From: Planctomycetota bacterium
Lineage (GTDB): Bacteria; Planctomycetota; UBA8742; UBA2392
Assembly (NCBI GenBank): GCA_015075515.1
Contig: JABTUE010000001.1
Coordinates: 310,001 to 374,000 of the forward strand
Length of the DNA stretch: 64,000 nucleotides
Reading direction: 5' to 3'
In this document: positions 26,944 to 34,464 of the stretch, one piece after another
Numbering within the stretch: position 1 is the first letter of the stretch
Layout: every line of letters starts with the position of its first letter
Notes under the pieces: model-generated
What the model was told of the DNA's origin: nothing
The model's input: only the letters and a program-made list of their open reading frames with translations
Database searches by the model: none
Translations under genes and position numbers: made by a program

Positions 26944-27669
26944 ATGAACGCCCGTCCCTGGTTCGCCGACGCTTTTGACGCCCGTTATCTGGACGTGTAC
27001 GCCCATCGTTCGGCGGAACAGGCCCAGGCCCAGGTCAAGGGCATGCTGGCCTGCGGGTTGTTGCCGCGGGCCGGCCGCGTGCTGGATATCGGCTGCGGCG
27101 CCGGACGTCACCTGCGCGCGATGCGGCGGGCCGGTCTGGACGCGCGCGGACTGGATTATTCGGCGGATCTGCTGCGTGCCGGGGGGCTTTGCGGTGTTGC
27201 CGTGCGCGCCGACATGCGCGCGATTCCGTTCGCCGACGGGCTGTTCGACCGGGCGTGCAGCCTGTTCACATCGTTCGGCTACTTTGACGACCCCGAACAG
27301 GACCTGCGTGTGCTGCGCGAGGCCGCGCGCGTGCTGAAACCCGGCGGGGCACTGGTGCTGGACCACATCAACCCCGGCCCGACACTGGCGGAGCTGGTGC
27401 CGCAATCGGTGGACGAGCGCGACGGAGCGCGCCTGACGCAGCGCCGAACCTGGGACGCGGCGGCGCGGGTGCTGACCAAGGAACTGCAATGGTCGCAGGG
27501 CGGCAGCACGCGCCGCTGGCAGGAACGGGTGCGGCTGTACGAACCGGCTGAACTTGACGCGCTGCTGCGTCACGCCGGGTTTGGCGCGCTTGCGCGGTAC
27601 GCCGATCTGGACGGCAGCAGGTGGCAGCCCGCCGCCAGCCCGCGCCAGGTGGTGCTGGCAGCGCGCTAA
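26944..27669 (+). CDS. Class I SAM-dependent methyltransferase (Methyltransf_11-like)
   Basis: 241 residues from the ATG at 26944. The SAM-binding core is plain: VLDIGCGAGRHLRAM (motif I, about 46-60), GLDYSADLL, FADGLFDRACSLFTSFGYFDD and VLREAARVLKPGGALVLDHIN. The substrate is not evident. It is divergent from the lipoprotein genes (48 bases between starts) and converges on the DUF6064 gene; the two stop codons overlap (CTAA at 27666-27669 serves as TAG on one strand and TAA on the other). Confidence 0.85.
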   Translation: MNARPWFADAFDARYLDVYAHRSAEQAQAQVKGMLACGLLPRAGRVLDIGCGAGRHLRAMRRAGLDARGLDYSADLLRAGGLCGVAVRADMRAIPFADGLFDRACSLFTSFGYFDDPEQDLRVLREAARVLKPGGALVLDHINPGPTLAELVPQSVDERDGARLTQRRTWDAAARVLTKELQWSQGGSTRRWQERVRLYEPAELDALLRHAGFGALARYADLDGSRWQPAASPRQVVLAAR

Positions 27670-28340
27670 AAATCAAAGCGGATGGTGTCCTTGGTGGGCG
27701 CGCCTTCCAGTTTGCCGCGCCAGCGCCACCAGCCCGCAAATGCCAGAAGAGCCAGCGGCAGAATCGCCAGGTCTTCCCACACCCGCCACAGGATCACCGT
27801 CAACGGCGACACCAGAGCAATCGCCAGCGCCGGCAACAGCAGCACCAGCCGCGGTGCCGGCCGGGCCGACATCAGTACACCCAGCGTCAGCAGCACCACC
27901 GAACCGGGCATCAGGCTGTAGGTCAGCACCTGCGGGTACTCGCGACCCAGGGCCCAGCTTACGCCGGGATAGCCGATCACGCTGAAGGCCGTAATCAGAA
28001 ACGACAGCATGCTGGGGTTGTCGCGCCGCCAGTGAAAGTGCGGCGGAAAGCTGCGCGAAGCCGCCCCGGCATAGAACAGACCGCCCAGAAGAAAGGTCAC
28101 GCCGCCCAGCGTGCCCAGCCAGTGCACCGGCGCCATAACGTTGAGAAAAAACAGCGCGCCGACCATGGCCCATTCGGCCGCCAGCAGCAGCAGCACCCCG
28201 CGGCTGGTATCCTGTTTGGTACCCCGGCGCAGCAGGGCAAAAATCAGCAGCGTCGGAATGAAGATCAGCACCTGCAAAGGCTCAATCGCCAGGTTGTAGA
28301 CCTGGGCCATACCGTGCAATTCCTCAGAGCTGAAGGGCAT
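27666..28340 (-). CDS. DUF6064-family membrane protein
   Basis: About 224 residues; ATGs at 28343 and 28340 are adjacent and either could be used. The protein starts MPFSSEELHGMAQVYNLAIE, close to the conserved opening of DUF6064 proteins (MPF-x-E-E ... YN-x-A), and has seven or so hydrophobic helices. Function unknown. Its start codon overlaps that of the divergent methyltransferase gene, so any promoter must lie inside the neighbour's coding sequence. Confidence 0.75.
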   Translation of the reverse strand: MPFSSEELHGMAQVYNLAIEPLQVLIFIPTLLIFALLRRGTKQDTSRGVLLLLAAEWAMVGALFFLNVMAPVHWLGTLGGVTFLLGGLFYAGAASRSFPPHFHWRRDNPSMLSFLITAFSVIGYPGVSWALGREYPQVLTYSLMPGSVVLLTLGVLMSARPAPRLVLLLPALAIALVSPLTVILWRVWEDLAILPLALLAFAGWWRWRGKLEGAPTKDTIRFDF

Positions 28341-28341
28341 C

Positions 28342-28974
28342 ATGATGGATACACCGGATCGCGCGGCACAGCAGGCGCCCCAAGAGATTAGCAAACCCGG
28401 CTACTGGAACGATATCTACGCCCGCGAAGGAAACCCGCGCTGGGACCTCGGTCGCTTTGCGCCGCCTTTACAACGCTGGCTGCAGGATCACCGCCCCAGC
28501 CCGGGGCGCGTGCTGGTTCCGGGCTGCGGTTTTGGACACGACGTGCGGCTGCTGGCCGAGCACGGCTTTGATGCCCTGGGGGTGGATTTCGCGCCGCTGG
28601 CCATGGAGGGCGCGCGCAGGCTGCACGCCGGCGTGTCGGGCGCAAGCTTTGAGCAGGCCGACATGTTCAGTCTGCTGCCCGGTCAGGCCGGGGCGTTTGA
28701 TTACGTTTACGAGTACACCTGCTTTGTCGCCGTGGATCCGCCGCGCCGTGACGAATACGCCCGCCTGATTCACGGTCTGCTGAAACCCGGCGGGCTGCTG
28801 GTCGGGTGCTTTTACAACCACGGCCGGCCCGGCGGCCCGCCCTTTGACGCCACGCGCGAGATTGTGCTGCGGCACTTTGAGCCATTGTTCCGCATTGAAA
28901 AGTTCGAGGTCTCGCCCCACAGCATCGAGCGCCGCAGGGGCCACGAACTTTGGGCCGAGTTCCGCAAGGCCTGA
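28342..28974 (+). CDS. TPMT-like SAM-dependent methyltransferase
   Basis: 210 residues. The pattern WNDIYAREGNPRWDLGRFAPPL followed by VLVPGCGFGHDVRLLAEHGFDALGVD and FEQADMFSL is that of the thiopurine methyltransferase-like group (W-x-x-x-[YF] ... WD-x-G, V-P-G-C-G-x-G-x-D). Bacterial relatives methylate thiols, halides or selenium/tellurium oxyanions; the substrate here is unknown. AAGG precedes the ATG at 28342 by nine bases. Its TGA lies directly beside the rarA stop inside a 14-base palindrome. Confidence 0.85.
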   Translation: MMDTPDRAAQQAPQEISKPGYWNDIYAREGNPRWDLGRFAPPLQRWLQDHRPSPGRVLVPGCGFGHDVRLLAEHGFDALGVDFAPLAMEGARRLHAGVSGASFEQADMFSLLPGQAGAFDYVYEYTCFVAVDPPRRDEYARLIHGLLKPGGLLVGCFYNHGRPGGPPFDATREIVLRHFEPLFRIEKFEVSPHSIERRRGHELWAEFRKA

Positions 28975-28981
28975 TCAGGCC
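28968..28981. repeat. Perfect palindrome containing both convergent stop codons
   Basis: GGCCTGATCAGGCC reads the same on both strands. Its TGA (28972-28974) ends the TPMT-like gene and its TCA (28975-28977) is the complement of the rarA TGA, so the two stops touch. Confidence 0.7.
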
Positions 28982-30327
28982 GGCGGCTTGCCGCCTGCTT
29001 CGGCGATGCGCCTTTCGAGTTCTTCCATGCGCTGGCGCAGCCGGGCCTCAAAGCCCCGGTCGGTGGGCTCGTACAGGCGCGCGTCTTTCAGCGCGTCGGG
29101 CATCAGTTTTTCCGGAAAGAACGCGTCCGGGTGGTCGTGGGCGTAGTGATAGTTCTTGCCGTAGCCCAGGTTCTTCATCAGGCCGGTGGGGGCGTTGCGG
29201 ATGTTCAGCGGGATCGGCACTTCGCCGTGTTCGTCAATCAACTTGTGCGCGGCCATCCGCGCGCCGGCGGCGCTGTTGGATTTCGGCGCCAGCGCCAGGT
29301 AGGCCGCAAGCTGGCAGATGGTGTATTCGGCCTCGGGCAGGCCGATGAACTCGGTGACCGTGATGGCGCTGGCGGCCAGGTTGAGCGCGCCGGGATCGGC
29401 GTTGCCGATGTCTTCGCTGGCCAGAATCGCCAGCCGACGCACGACAAAGCGCGGGTCTTCGCCGGCGGCCAGCATGCGCATGGCGTAGTACACGCTGGCA
29501 TGCGGGTCGCTGCCGCGCACGCTTTTGATCATCGCGCTGGCAAGGTCGTAATGCGCGTCGCCGGCGCGGTCGTGGCGCAGCATGCGTTTGCCCAGAGCCT
29601 GTTCGACCACCTGGGCGGTGATCGCGCGTTCGGATTCGGGCCGCGGGGCCACGTGGTCGGCGGCGGACTCCAGAGCTGTTAACAACCGCCGGCCATCGCC
29701 CGCGCCATAGTTGCGCAACGCCACGCGGCCGTCTTCGGCCACGCGCAGACCGGGCAGGTTCAGGCCGCGCGGGTCGCTGAGCGCGCGGTCTATCAGGCGG
29801 TCCATGCCCGCTTCGTCCAGCAGGGACAGCACATGCACTCGGCAGCGCGAAAGCAGCGCGCCGTTGACTTCAAAGCTGGGGTTTTCCGTGGTGGCGCCGA
29901 TCAGCGTGATCAGGCCGTCTTCGCTGGCGTGCAGCAGTGAATCCTGCTGCGCCTTGTTGAAGCGGTGAATCTCGTCAATGAACACCAGTGTCTGGCGGCC
30001 GTCGGCGGCCAGGCGCGCCCGCGCGCGTTCCAGCAGCTCGCGCACGTCCTTGACGCCGCTTGCGGTGGCCGAAAGTGTCTCAAGGGCCATGCCGCTCTTT
30101 TCGGCCAGCAGGCGCGCCAGGGTGGTCTTGCCGGTGCCGGGCGGGCCCCACAGGATCATGTTGCGGGGTCTGGCCTTGCCGGTCAGTGCGGCATGCAGCG
30201 CGCCGCCCTCGGCCACCAGGGTTTGCTGGCCGACGAAATCGTCGGGCTGGCGGGGGCGCAGGCGTTCGGCCAGCGGGGCGTTGGCGGCGGCCACTTCGCG
30301 CGCGCGTTTGTCAAACATGTCGGCCAT
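28975..30327 (-). CDS. rarA: Replication-associated recombination protein A (MgsA/YcaJ, AAA+ ATPase)
   Basis: AAA+ ATPase acting at stalled replication forks. From the ATG at 30327 (MADMFDKR) the protein is 450 residues, the family's usual length. Walker A is WGPPGTGKTT, Walker B FIDEIHRF, sensor 1 GATTENPSF, followed by the arginine-finger region LLSRC and the C-terminal tetramerisation domain with SDPHASVYYAMRMLAAGEDPRF and NIRNAPTGLMK. Other possible starts are ATG 30351 (inside an inverted repeat) and ATG 30318; none has a clear ribosome site. The left arm of a noncoding inverted-repeat element begins only about 12 bases upstream. Confidence 0.95.
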   Translation of the reverse strand: MADMFDKRAREVAAANAPLAERLRPRQPDDFVGQQTLVAEGGALHAALTGKARPRNMILWGPPGTGKTTLARLLAEKSGMALETLSATASGVKDVRELLERARARLAADGRQTLVFIDEIHRFNKAQQDSLLHASEDGLITLIGATTENPSFEVNGALLSRCRVHVLSLLDEAGMDRLIDRALSDPRGLNLPGLRVAEDGRVALRNYGAGDGRRLLTALESAADHVAPRPESERAITAQVVEQALGKRMLRHDRAGDAHYDLASAMIKSVRGSDPHASVYYAMRMLAAGEDPRFVVRRLAILASEDIGNADPGALNLAASAITVTEFIGLPEAEYTICQLAAYLALAPKSNSAAGARMAAHKLIDEHGEVPIPLNIRNAPTGLMKNLGYGKNYHYAHDHPDAFFPEKLMPDALKDARLYEPTDRGFEARLRQRMEELERRIAEAGGKPPA

Positions 30328-30338
30328 GAGGATAGAGT

Positions 30339-30545
30339 AGAGCTTTTTCATGGTTTGTATGCAGAGGTTCCGCGCCGCGCCGGGCAAGCAGACCAAGGAG
30401 CGCGAGCGCAGATGTGGCTGGATGGTTGCGAAGCAACATTCTGAAAACGCCAAAGGCGTTTTCAGGGGATGGAGCGAGCGCGACGCAGGGATGCGACCCC
30501 CGCCGCAAGCGGAAGCCTGTAGACGAACCATGAAAATGCTCTGGC
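30339..30545. repeat. Noncoding element bounded by ~26-bp imperfect inverted repeats
   Basis: The left arm begins AGAGCTTTTTCATGGTTTGT (from 30339) and the reverse complement of the right end begins AGAGCATTTTCATGGTTCGT (to about 30542). About 22 of the first 26 positions agree, and weaker similarity continues inward (TTCCGC and GC-rich blocks). Near the middle CTGAAAACGCC at 30441-30451 pairs perfectly with GGCGTTTTCAG at 30455-30465, loop AAA. The element has no convincing gene. It could be a MITE-like repeat, or the two arms could form a large cruciform/RNA hairpin between csp and rarA. Confidence 0.6.
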
Positions 30546-30580
30546 GCCAAAGACACGGCCTGGCACCCGCGCGGGTGCCG

Positions 30581-30614
30581 AAAAAGCAAGGACGCCCGCG
30601 GCGCGGGCGTCCTT
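30581..30614 (-). terminator. Terminator of the downstream cold-shock gene
   Basis: AAGGACGCCCGC (30588-30599) pairs perfectly with GCGGGCGTCCTT (30603-30614), loop GGC. On the minus strand it is followed by GCTTTTTC. A second palindrome, GGCACCCGCGCGGGTGCC (30562-30579), lies just beyond. Confidence 0.85.
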
Positions 30615-30630
30615 TCGGTTGTGCTCGGAA

Positions 30631-30834
30631 CTAGGCCGGCTTGACGTTCTCGGCGGCGGGGCCTTTCTTGCCCTGGCCGACATCGAACGAGACCTTCTGC
30701 CCCTCCTTGAGCGACTTGAAGCCTTCCGCCTGGATGGACGAGTAGTGCACGAACAGATCCGCGCCACCGTCGTCGGGCGTGATGAAGCCGTAGCCCTTCT
30801 CATCGTTGAACCACTTCACTTTACCTGTAGCCAT
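30631..30834 (-). CDS. Cold-shock protein (CspA family), copy 1
   Basis: 67 residues, a single cold-shock OB domain that binds single-stranded [17 protein letters not shown] (RNP1) and LFVHYSSI (RNP2) are intact. AGGAG lies about ten bases before the ATG. It is nearly identical to the gene at 31062-31265; differences are at five or so positions, mainly residue 5 (K/S), 35 (Q/K), 49 (S/Q) and the C-terminus (VKPA/VRGA). It has its own terminator and ~180 bases of upstream leader, so the two genes are probably separate transcripts. Confidence 0.95.
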   Translation of the reverse strand: MATGKVKWFNDEKGYGFITPDDGGADLFVHYSSIQAEGFKSLKEGQKVSFDVGQGKKGPAAENVKPA

Positions 30835-31010
30835 ACTGCTGCTCCTGCGTTTTGGGGCTGTGCCCCTGCGTACCCGCCCGATTCCCTCAAACGCTGAAGG
30901 AATGCCAAGCGGCCTGTTACTGGCGGCACATGATAGGGTCGGTAGTTATCCACGCGCCATCCGAAATTTGCCGTGATGCATGATTTTGTGAGTGGCTCTG
31001 CGTCTGCCAA

Positions 31011-31040
31011 AAGACAGACGCCCGCTTGCGCGGGCGTCTG
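31011..31040 (-). terminator. Terminator of the upstream cold-shock gene
   Basis: CAGACGCCCGC (31015-31025) pairs perfectly with GCGGGCGTCTG (31030-31040), loop TTGC, and on the minus strand is followed by TCTTTT. It ends copy 2 before copy 1 begins. Confidence 0.85.
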
Positions 31041-31061
31041 TAAGTGGTTTGTGCGTATGCC

Positions 31062-31265
31062 CTAGGCGCCGCGCACGTTCTCGGCGGCGGGGCCCTTCTT
31101 GCCCTGGCCGACGTCGAACTGGACCTTCTGGCCTTCCTTGAGCGACTTGAAGCCCTCGGCCTTGATCGACGAGTAATGGACGAAGAGATCGGCGCCGCCG
31201 TCATCGGGGGTGATGAAGCCGTAGCCCTTTTCGTCGTTGAACCACTTCACTGAACCTGTTGCCAT
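31062..31265 (-). CDS. Cold-shock protein (CspA family), copy 2
   Basis: 67 residues with the same intact RNP1 (KGYGFI) and RNP2 (LFVHYS) motifs as its neighbour. GGAG is placed seven bases before the ATG (GGAGTTGTTTT ATG). About 180 bases separate it from the next minus-strand stop, so a long 5' leader of the kind that regulates cold-shock genes is possible; no clear structure was recognised there. The pair looks like a recent tandem duplication. Confidence 0.95.
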   Translation of the reverse strand: MATGSVKWFNDEKGYGFITPDDGGADLFVHYSSIKAEGFKSLKEGQKVQFDVGQGKKGPAAENVRGA

Positions 31266-31444
31266 AAAACAACTCCGTGTACTGGGCGCGGCACTGCCGG
31301 CCCTTTGGTATCGCCGTCCCTTCTAACACCGTTGTCGGAGGGGTACTGCGACGTGTTACTGGGCACATTCTAGCGACAACCGCGTGCGGTTGCGACGGCC
31401 GGGTGTGCGAATTCGCGATTAAAGTTTTCACTGCCGCAGCACAC

Positions 31445-32719
31445 CTACACCGGCCAGTCATACACGTAGGCATGGCTGCCGTCGCATGCCAGCGGGAACT
31501 GGATCGGCCGCGCCTCGGGCATGCGCGTGTCGGCCGGCACCAGAATCAGGTTCGGGTTGTCCTTGTCAAACGTGACGGCGAAATAACGGCCGTCCTGGGT
31601 CAGCCCGATGCCGCGCGGCTGTTTCAGCCGGATGCGCGACACATACACCGCCTCGGACAGTTTCCAGAAGCTGATCAGGTTGCCGAACGGGTTGGTCACG
31701 CCCACCACGTCGCCCTGTTCCTGCCAGGCCACGCTCAGGGTTTCGCCCTTCATCGCGCCGGTGATTTCGGCCGGGCTTGCCATCTGGGCAATTGCCCGGC
31801 CTTTGGGCCGCAGGCTCAGGCCGCCCAGTGCCTCGGTGGTGTTCAGACCTTCGCGCATCGCGTGCAGCACCGCCAGATCGCCCTTGGGGCTGATGAACAG
31901 GTGGCCGGCGTTGATGTTGGGGTTGGCGAATTCGATTTTTTCCTGCAGCTTGCCGCTGGAAACTTCCACGTAGGCCACGTTGGGCAGGGCGCCGCCCTCA
32001 AGGTGCCCGCCGCCGTTGGTGACGGCCACGACTTTGCCGTCTTCGATGAACTGGCAGTCGTGGGGCCACTCGCCGTAGGTCGGAAACTCGCCCAGAATTT
32101 TGAAGTCCGCGGCGTCGCGCACCACCATGCGGCCTTCGTAGCTTCTGGCGTCGTATTCGGTGGCATACACGCGCGAGGCATCGGGGCTGTAGCCGCCGTG
32201 GCCGTAAAATTCGCAGCCCTTGCTGGGCGGGATCTTCGTGACGACCCTGTTTTCCTTCAGGTCAATTTCGCAGCCGCCGTTGCCTTTCTTTTCAAACACC
32301 AGGATGCGCTCGGGCTTTTTGGGGTGCGGGATCACGCCGTGGGCCAGAAAGCCGATGTCCGTGATCAGCCGGGCATTGTCGCGCGACCACTGGGCCATCT
32401 GGGCAGGTTCGCGTCTGCCCAAGTCGCCAAACGCCTCCAGGGCCTTGTCCAGGTTCAACTGGCTGAAGACCCAGCGCTTTTCGCCGGTGTCGGGGCGGAT
32501 CTGGCTGCCGCCGGTCAGCAGCGTGCCCTGCTTCATCAATTGCTTGCGCGGTTCGGGTTTCGGTTCGGGCTTCGGGTCAGGTTGCGGCTGGGGGGCGTTG
32601 GTCGGCGCCGGCGTGTTGTCGCGCGCGCAGGCGGCAACCACCAGGCCGGTGGCGGCTGCGGCTCCGGCGGCCAGAAAACGCCGACGCGGCACGTCGGCCT
32701 TGCGGTCGTGATGGTGCAT
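31445..32719 (-). CDS. Tat-exported DUF1513 propeller lipoprotein
   Basis: 424 residues from the ATG at 32719 (GGAGGA eight bases upstream). The N-terminus has a twin-arginine signal, RRRFLAAGAAAATGLVV, ending in a lipobox-like VVAAC, then a Pro/Lys linker. The body matches DUF1513: GHGGYSPDASRVYATEYDARSYEGRMVVRD in order, GEWPHDCQFIEDGKVVAVTNGG, and HLFISPKGDLAVLH, which read as propeller blades. In other bacteria DUF1513 genes often lie beside Efe-type iron uptake genes, but none is adjacent here. Function unknown. Divergent from the RG-tailed gene at 32815. Confidence 0.85.
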   Translation of the reverse strand: MHHHDRKADVPRRRFLAAGAAAATGLVVAACARDNTPAPTNAPQPQPDPKPEPKPEPRKQLMKQGTLLTGGSQIRPDTGEKRWVFSQLNLDKALEAFGDLGRREPAQMAQWSRDNARLITDIGFLAHGVIPHPKKPERILVFEKKGNGGCEIDLKENRVVTKIPPSKGCEFYGHGGYSPDASRVYATEYDARSYEGRMVVRDAADFKILGEFPTYGEWPHDCQFIEDGKVVAVTNGGGHLEGGALPNVAYVEVSSGKLQEKIEFANPNINAGHLFISPKGDLAVLHAMREGLNTTEALGGLSLRPKGRAIAQMASPAEITGAMKGETLSVAWQEQGDVVGVTNPFGNLISFWKLSEAVYVSRIRLKQPRGIGLTQDGRYFAVTFDKDNPNLILVPADTRMPEARPIQFPLACDGSHAYVYDWPV

Positions 32720-32814
32720 GGCGGATCCTCCGGTGGGGTTCGCGTCGGTCCTCAACGGCGCGAACCGGCCTCAAGTCTTGATGTTAGCTTGGGCCAAGCT
32801 AGTTGTTTATCCAG

Positions 32815-33252
32815 ATGCGCCACCGCGAAAGCCCAACTGCACTGGAAGCGCTTGAAGCCTGGAAGGCTTTACGTCGAAAGGTCGAGGCCGAAGGCGGCCA
32901 GCACTACGACCGGCCGGTGCTGGTGCGCTTTGGCGACAAGGGCACGTTTGAGGTCATGGACCGCGACATTGTGGAAGACGAGTTTTACGTGCGGCGCCCG
33001 TACAAGGTTATCCGCGAACTGGACCCCAAAGGCGCCGATCTGGAACAGGCCCTGCGCGAACAGCGCGGCGGCGACCGTGACCGCAGCCGCCCCGGCGGCC
33101 GGCCCGGCCAACGCGGCCGCCCCGGCGGCGGCAAACCCGGCCAAGGGGGCTCGCGCCACCGCCGCGGCGGGCGCTCGCGCCGTGGCTCACGCCGCGGCGG
33201 CGACCGCGGTCCCAGACCGCCCCGCCCGCCCCAGCCGCCCCCGGCAGCCTGA
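32815..33252 (+). CDS. Small basic protein with RG/RGG-rich tail, unknown function
   Basis: 145 residues from the ATG at 32815 (an in-frame TTG at 32803 is less likely). The first ~80 residues are ordinary and folded-looking: SPTALEALEAWKALRRKVEA, then VLVRFGDKGTFEVMDRDIVED and YVRRPYKVIRELDP. The last ~60 are almost only Gly, Arg, Pro, Ser and Gln with repeated RGG/RRG/RPGG units, a composition typical of RNA-binding tails. This suggests an RNA- or ribosome-associated protein, by composition only. It lies 37 bases upstream of the CPBP fusion gene. Confidence 0.65.
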   Translation: MRHRESPTALEALEAWKALRRKVEAEGGQHYDRPVLVRFGDKGTFEVMDRDIVEDEFYVRRPYKVIRELDPKGADLEQALREQRGGDRDRSRPGGRPGQRGRPGGGKPGQGGSRHRRGGRSRRGSRRGGDRGPRPPRPPQPPPAA

Positions 33253-33289
33253 ACGGGAACCGCCGGTTTGCGAATTGTAAGCTGTTGCC

Positions 33290-34384
33290 ATGACCGACCA
33301 GGGCGCCCCTCAACCGCAGCGCCGGGAAGAACGCAACGCCAACGGCGTGCTTGTGGCCGAGTGGTGGGTGATTGCGGATGCCGCGGGCGCTGAGGTCCAC
33401 CACGGCGAATTCACGGCCTATCACCCCAACGGCCAGCGCCGCGAGCACGGCTTTTACGATTACGGTCAGCGCGTCGGCCCGTGGTACGGCTGGGCGGATG
33501 ACGGCCGCCGGATATACGACAAGATCCACGCTCCGGTCGAGGTTGAGCCCCCGCAGGCGGAAGAACCCCCGGCCGAAGCTTGGAATCAGCCGATTGAGCC
33601 GAGCCCTCCCAAACCCGAGGACAAAACAAAAGCGGGCCTGTGGGTGGAATTGCTGGTGGTGCTGGCGCTGGCGTGGCTGCCCTTGATGGTTAGCGCGGCA
33701 CTGACGCCCGACCTGTTCGTGCCCGCTGCCACGGTGCTGGATCTGCCGTCGGGTGGCGAAGACACCAGTGAACCGGCCACGCCTTCGGCCCTTCAGGAAC
33801 GCCTCTCCAACCGCAGTGACCGGTTATACATCTTTGCGGAATTGCCGATGATCGCGAACCACATTCAGGTTCTGGCGGTCATGCTGTTTCTGCTGGCTTT
33901 GCGCCGCCATGCAATCCCGCTGGCCGATGCCGGGCTGGTCAGGCCGCGCCTGGTGCGGGATCTGGTGGCGGCGGCGGTGCTGTTTGTGCTGGCGACCGGT
34001 GCGACTTTCGCTGCCGAGCAAGTTCTGCCGTCAAATGACTTTGAGGACTACCGCTTCTATCCGGATGCCGCGGCGGGCTACACGGTGATGATGGTGTCAC
34101 TGGTGCTCAACAGCGTCATGGAGGAACTGGTCTGGCGCGGTTACGTGATGCAGCGGCTGATCCGGCTTGGGGCGTCCACGACACTGGCGGTGGTGGTCAG
34201 TTCGGGTCTGTTTGCGTCGTATCACCTGTACCAGGGCCCGAACGCGGTAGGCGTAATTTTCATCTGGGGCGTGATCTATGCGCTGGTGTTCCGGCTGTGC
34301 AGGTCCATTTGGCCGCTGGTGATTGCCCACACGCTGCACAATGTGCTGGTTTACACCGGGGCGTTCGAAGCGCTGGGAATGTAG
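33290..34384 (+). CDS. MORN-like repeat fused to a CPBP intramembrane metalloprotease
   Basis: 364 residues. Residues ~20-75 hold a MORN/YwqK-type repeat (GEFTAYHPNGQRREHGFY then GQRVGPWYGWADDGRR). A Pro/Glu-rich linker follows, then ~6 membrane helices. The CPBP (Abi/CAAX protease) motifs are visible in the last 110 residues: EELVWRGYVMQ (EExxxR), FASYHLYQG (a His on the next helix) and AHTLHN. Members cleave CAAX proteins in eukaryotes; bacterial ones serve in bacteriocin immunity and other roles. The MORN front end may tether it to a membrane or partner. Confidence 0.88.
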   Translation: MTDQGAPQPQRREERNANGVLVAEWWVIADAAGAEVHHGEFTAYHPNGQRREHGFYDYGQRVGPWYGWADDGRRIYDKIHAPVEVEPPQAEEPPAEAWNQPIEPSPPKPEDKTKAGLWVELLVVLALAWLPLMVSAALTPDLFVPAATVLDLPSGGEDTSEPATPSALQERLSNRSDRLYIFAELPMIANHIQVLAVMLFLLALRRHAIPLADAGLVRPRLVRDLVAAAVLFVLATGATFAAEQVLPSNDFEDYRFYPDAAAGYTVMMVSLVLNSVMEELVWRGYVMQRLIRLGASTTLAVVVSSGLFASYHLYQGPNAVGVIFIWGVIYALVFRLCRSIWPLVIAHTLHNVLVYTGAFEALGM

Positions 34385-34464
34385 ACGGCGTTGCCCGGTG
34401 TTGAAGCTTCGCCCGCCTTGACCGGGTGCACCGGTTGTGTTGAAGTCCGGTCTCAGGAGATGCC

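Noticed and set aside
26533..27573. 346-codon minus-strand frame as a single gene
   Set aside because: Only the part from ATG 26895 is real (lipoprotein leader); the rest is antisense to the plus-strand methyltransferase.
30350..30634. 94-codon plus-strand frame between rarA and csp
   Set aside because: It lies across the inverted-repeat element and the csp terminator, with no ribosome site; more likely noncoding repeat.
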